Shown here piece after piece: positions 6,433 to 7,609 of a stretch of DNA of 7,609 bases; positions within the stretch are counted from its first letter, which is position 1, and the number at the start of each line of letters is the position of its first letter. Source of the stretch: Geobacter sp. UBA6802 (GTDB taxonomy: Bacteria; Desulfobacterota; Desulfuromonadia; Geobacterales; Pseudopelobacteraceae); NCBI GenBank assembly GCA_002452325.1, contig DKFG01000168.1, positions 1 through 7,609 of the forward strand, read 5' to 3'. The notes under the pieces were generated by a model that worked only from the letters and a program-made list of their open reading frames with translations, had not been told where the DNA came from and ran no database searches. A program made the translations under genes and the position numbers.

Positions 6433-6731
6433 AACAGCTTTATGAGCCTTTCGCTGCGCCAGACCCGAATAATAAAAATCATAGCAACATCAATACAGTA
6501 TACCAGACGAAACGGGGGATGTATCAGTTCACGGAGTGAGTTGATGCCAAATTCCGGGACAATTCGTCCGCTTTCAGGAAATGCGGCTAACTGTTCGACC
6601 TTGACTACCAGTTCACGTACCAGCCGCTCACCAACATCAGGCACCAACTGTTCCGTATACCAGTGCTGGATATCCTCAAGATCGCACAGCGCCGACTCAG
6701 CAAAGGCGATAGGCTTTGACTGAACCGTCAT
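6429..6731 (-). CDS. RelE/ParE superfamily toxin
   Basis: This 100-residue protein has the ParE/RelE toxin layout. A helical N-terminal hairpin (about 8-50) is followed by AAFPESGR (49-56), the strand LRELI (67-71), PPFRLVYCID (72-81) and a final strand with IRVWRSERL (88-96). The PFRLVY and RVWRSER signatures are typical of ParE-like members, whose studied examples poison DNA gyrase; RelE members cut mRNA on ribosomes. Which of these applies cannot be read from the sequence. The gene starts inside the antitoxin stop codon (ATGA overlap), has no strong ribosome site of its own, and ends inside the methyltransferase start codon (second ATGA). It therefore links the antitoxin with the modification gene in one translational chain. 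Confidence 0.92.
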   Translation of the reverse strand: MTVQSKPIAFAESALCDLEDIQHWYTEQLVPDVGERLVRELVVKVEQLAAFPESGRIVPEFGINSLRELIHPPFRLVYCIDVAMIFIIRVWRSERLIKLL

Positions 6732-7003
6732 GCCAGACCAAGACGCTTTTTTGCATCCGCAAGACTAATCGTTCGACCGGCGTCAATATCTGCAAAGCCC
6801 TGTAATACTGCCTTCATAAAAGATCGTTCTTCTTCAGCCGCCTCATAATCCTGCAGTGACTGAACCACCGCAACCCCCCGCCCCCGGCTGGTTAGCAACA
6901 CCGGTCGATGGGTGGCATCAACCTGACTGACTATCCGCCCAGGATTCACCTTCAGATCAGTAAGCGGAACAATATCTTCAGAAAATTTGGTGGCTGCTTG
7001 CAT
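6728..7003 (-). CDS. Phd/YefM family antitoxin
   Basis: The 91-residue product should bind and neutralise the toxin encoded directly after it and repress the operon. The Phd/YefM fold is recognisable in DIVPLTDLKVNPGRIVSQVD (10-29), then the RPVLLTSRGRGVAVVQSLQDYE stretch (33-54), which is the DNA-binding and dimerising part in this family. The helical C-terminal tail (55-91), with ISLADAKKRLGL, would wrap the toxin. The ATG at 7003 is preferred to the in-frame GTG at 7012, because the GTG lies within the ribosome site GAAAGGT (7017-7011), which is 7 bases from the ATG. The gene is first in a tightly packed operon and follows a probable promoter with an overlapping palindrome. Confidence 0.93.
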   Translation of the reverse strand: MQAATKFSEDIVPLTDLKVNPGRIVSQVDATHRPVLLTSRGRGVAVVQSLQDYEAAEEERSFMKAVLQGFADIDAGRTISLADAKKRLGLA

Positions 7004-7010
7004 GGTGTTC

Positions 7011-7017
7011 ACCTTTC
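7011..7017 (-). promoter_or_regulatory. Ribosome binding site of the antitoxin gene
   Basis: GAAAGGT on the minus strand ends 7 bases before the ATG at 7003. It overlaps the alternative GTG start at 7012, which makes the longer product unlikely. This is the best ribosome site in the four-gene operon, as expected if the later genes depend on translational coupling. Confidence 0.65.
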
Positions 7018-7033
7018 GCCATTAGATGGCCTT

Positions 7034-7066
7034 ATAATAGCACCTCTTAACAGGTCTTTAAAGGTG
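7034..7066 (-). promoter_or_regulatory. Promoter and autoregulatory palindrome of the toxin-antitoxin/modification operon
   Basis: On the minus strand a -35-like TTTAAA (7062-7057, 4/6) is followed after exactly 17 bases by a -10-like TATTAT (7039-7034, 5/6). A 26-bp imperfect palindrome at 7041-7066 covers the -35 and the spacer: cacct-c-ttaa on one side and ttaaaggtg on the other, with a single bulged base. Phd/YefM antitoxins commonly bind such palindromes to repress their own promoter. Because no gap separates the four genes that follow, this may be the main promoter for all of them. It begins only about 9 bases after the HNH stop codon. Confidence 0.6.
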
Positions 7067-7074
7067 TTTGTGGC

Positions 7075-7392
7075 CTATTTCCCGTTCAGATACTCCGCCA
7101 GAATCAGGCGGCTATGCTCATCATCATGGCAGTAGACGCAGAGGTTTTCCCAGTTTGAACCATTGGGGGGATTGTTGTGATGATTGCCGTCCTTGTGGTG
7201 GACGGTCAGAAGACGCAGGTTCTCACGCTCAAACTCCCGGCCGCATTTGGCACAGATCCAGCCGTGGATCTTGAGGGATTGTTCGCGATAGCCGGCATTG
7301 GAGGGTTTGCTCTCATGTTTGAGCCGGTTGACCAGTTGGCTCAACTCTTCGGCAGAAGGCAGTTTGCGTGGTTGGGGACGCCGGCTTGCCAT
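7075..7392 (-). CDS. YajD-like HNH nuclease family protein
   Basis: The 105-residue protein is a stand-alone HNH domain like E. coli YajD, a putative nuclease of unknown role. Paired cysteines C47-x2-C50 and C85-x2-C88 form the usual zinc site. The HNH core is LLTVHHKDGNHHNN (61-74) with H65/H66, then N80 in SNWENLC and H93 in HDDEH. The N-terminal 35 residues are basic and proline-rich, probably flexible. It starts two bases after the response-regulator stop codon. Its ribosome site AGGAG (7 bases upstream) lies within that gene's end, so the two are probably co-transcribed. Whether it belongs to the chromosome or to the neighbouring island is not certain, but its more GC-rich composition and tie to the regulator favour the chromosome. 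Confidence 0.9.
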   Translation of the reverse strand: MASRRPQPRKLPSAEELSQLVNRLKHESKPSNAGYREQSLKIHGWICAKCGREFERENLRLLTVHHKDGNHHNNPPNGSNWENLCVYCHDDEHSRLILAEYLNGK

Positions 7393-7394
7393 GA

Positions 7395-7609
7395 TCAGAC
7401 TCCTGTGCGGGAAAAGCGGTAGCCCACTCCCCGTACGGTCTGGAAATGGATCGGACGGGAGGGGTCGCGCTCAAAATATTTACGCAACCGGACCACAAAA
7501 TTATCCAGGGTGCGGGTCTCGGCATCAGAGGAATAGCCCCAGACCGATTCCAGCAGGTCGCCCCGGGGGATGACCTGTCCTTCACGCTGGAAGAACAGTG
7601 ACAGCACCC
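7395..7609 (-). CDS. OmpR/PhoB-family response regulator, C-terminal part (cut by window edge)
   Basis: Only the last 71 codons or so are inside the window; the frame stays open to the right edge, so the phosphoacceptor receiver domain lies outside. What is seen is the winged-helix effector domain: the VLSLFFQREGQVIPRGDLLE stretch, then the recognition-helix region VWGYSSDAETRTLDNFVVRL and the wing RPIHFQTVRGVGYRF before the stop codon. These words are diagnostic of OmpR/PhoB DNA-binding domains. A GTG at 7607 is in frame but is internal to the domain and not a real start. The partner sensor kinase and regulated genes cannot be seen. It is followed at once by the HNH gene. Confidence 0.93.
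   Translation of the reverse strand, partial: VLSLFFQREGQVIPRGDLLESVWGYSSDAETRTLDNFVVRLRKYFERDPSRPIHFQTVRGVGYRFSRTGV

Noticed and set aside
1..7609. Searched by eye for CRISPR repeats, tRNA or rRNA genes, integrase or transposase genes.
   Set aside because: No regularly spaced repeats, no tRNA-like TTCGA arm in a cloverleaf, and no recombinase motifs were found on either strand.

Overview
The window looks like a piece of a Geobacter-like (Desulfuromonadales) deltaproteobacterial chromosome. The main reason is the GC-rich selB at the left, whose SelB protein resembles those of that group; this is recognition from memory and was not tested by search. All convincing genes lie on the minus strand, so transcription runs from high to low coordinates. 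The two edges (a response regulator plus HNH gene at the right, selB at the left) look like host chromosome. The centre (about 2.2-7.0 kb) is visibly more AT-rich and carries defence and addiction-type genes, so it looks like an acquired island between them.

In transcription order, from the right: (1) the C-terminal end of an OmpR/PhoB-type response regulator, cut by the window edge, followed two bases later by a small YajD-like HNH protein. (2) A probable promoter with an overlapping 26-bp imperfect palindrome, then a Phd/YefM-type antitoxin and a RelE/ParE-type toxin overlapping by ATGA. The toxin overlaps by another ATGA with a 540-residue fusion of a Vsr-type mismatch endonuclease and a C5-cytosine DNA methyltransferase. 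That gene overlaps by about 26 bases with a gene of the DUF4928-like type, a likely restriction partner. These four genes have no gaps and read as one translationally coupled operon: a toxin-antitoxin pair heading a restriction-modification/repair unit. (3) A 347-bp gap holding a 67-nt two-tier palindrome and a decayed 85-bp copy of the start of selB. (4) A class II Fic AMP-transferase gene followed by a terminator-like hairpin. (5) A repeat-rich leader with alternative hairpins, then intact selB, followed by a strong bidirectional terminator near the left edge.

Two things stand out. First, the TA-Vsr/methyltransferase-DUF4928 operon suggests that modification, repair of the T:G mismatches caused by 5-methylcytosine deamination, probable restriction, and toxin-based addiction are expressed from one promoter. 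The Vsr domain keeps the catalytic residues of E. coli Vsr but has lost all four of its zinc ligands. Second, the 5' end of selB occurs twice in direct orientation (about 85% identical over 85 bp), bracketing the fic gene. This is what would be expected if a mobile segment had inserted at the start of selB and supplied a new 5' end. No integrase, transposase, CRISPR array, tRNA or rRNA was seen.
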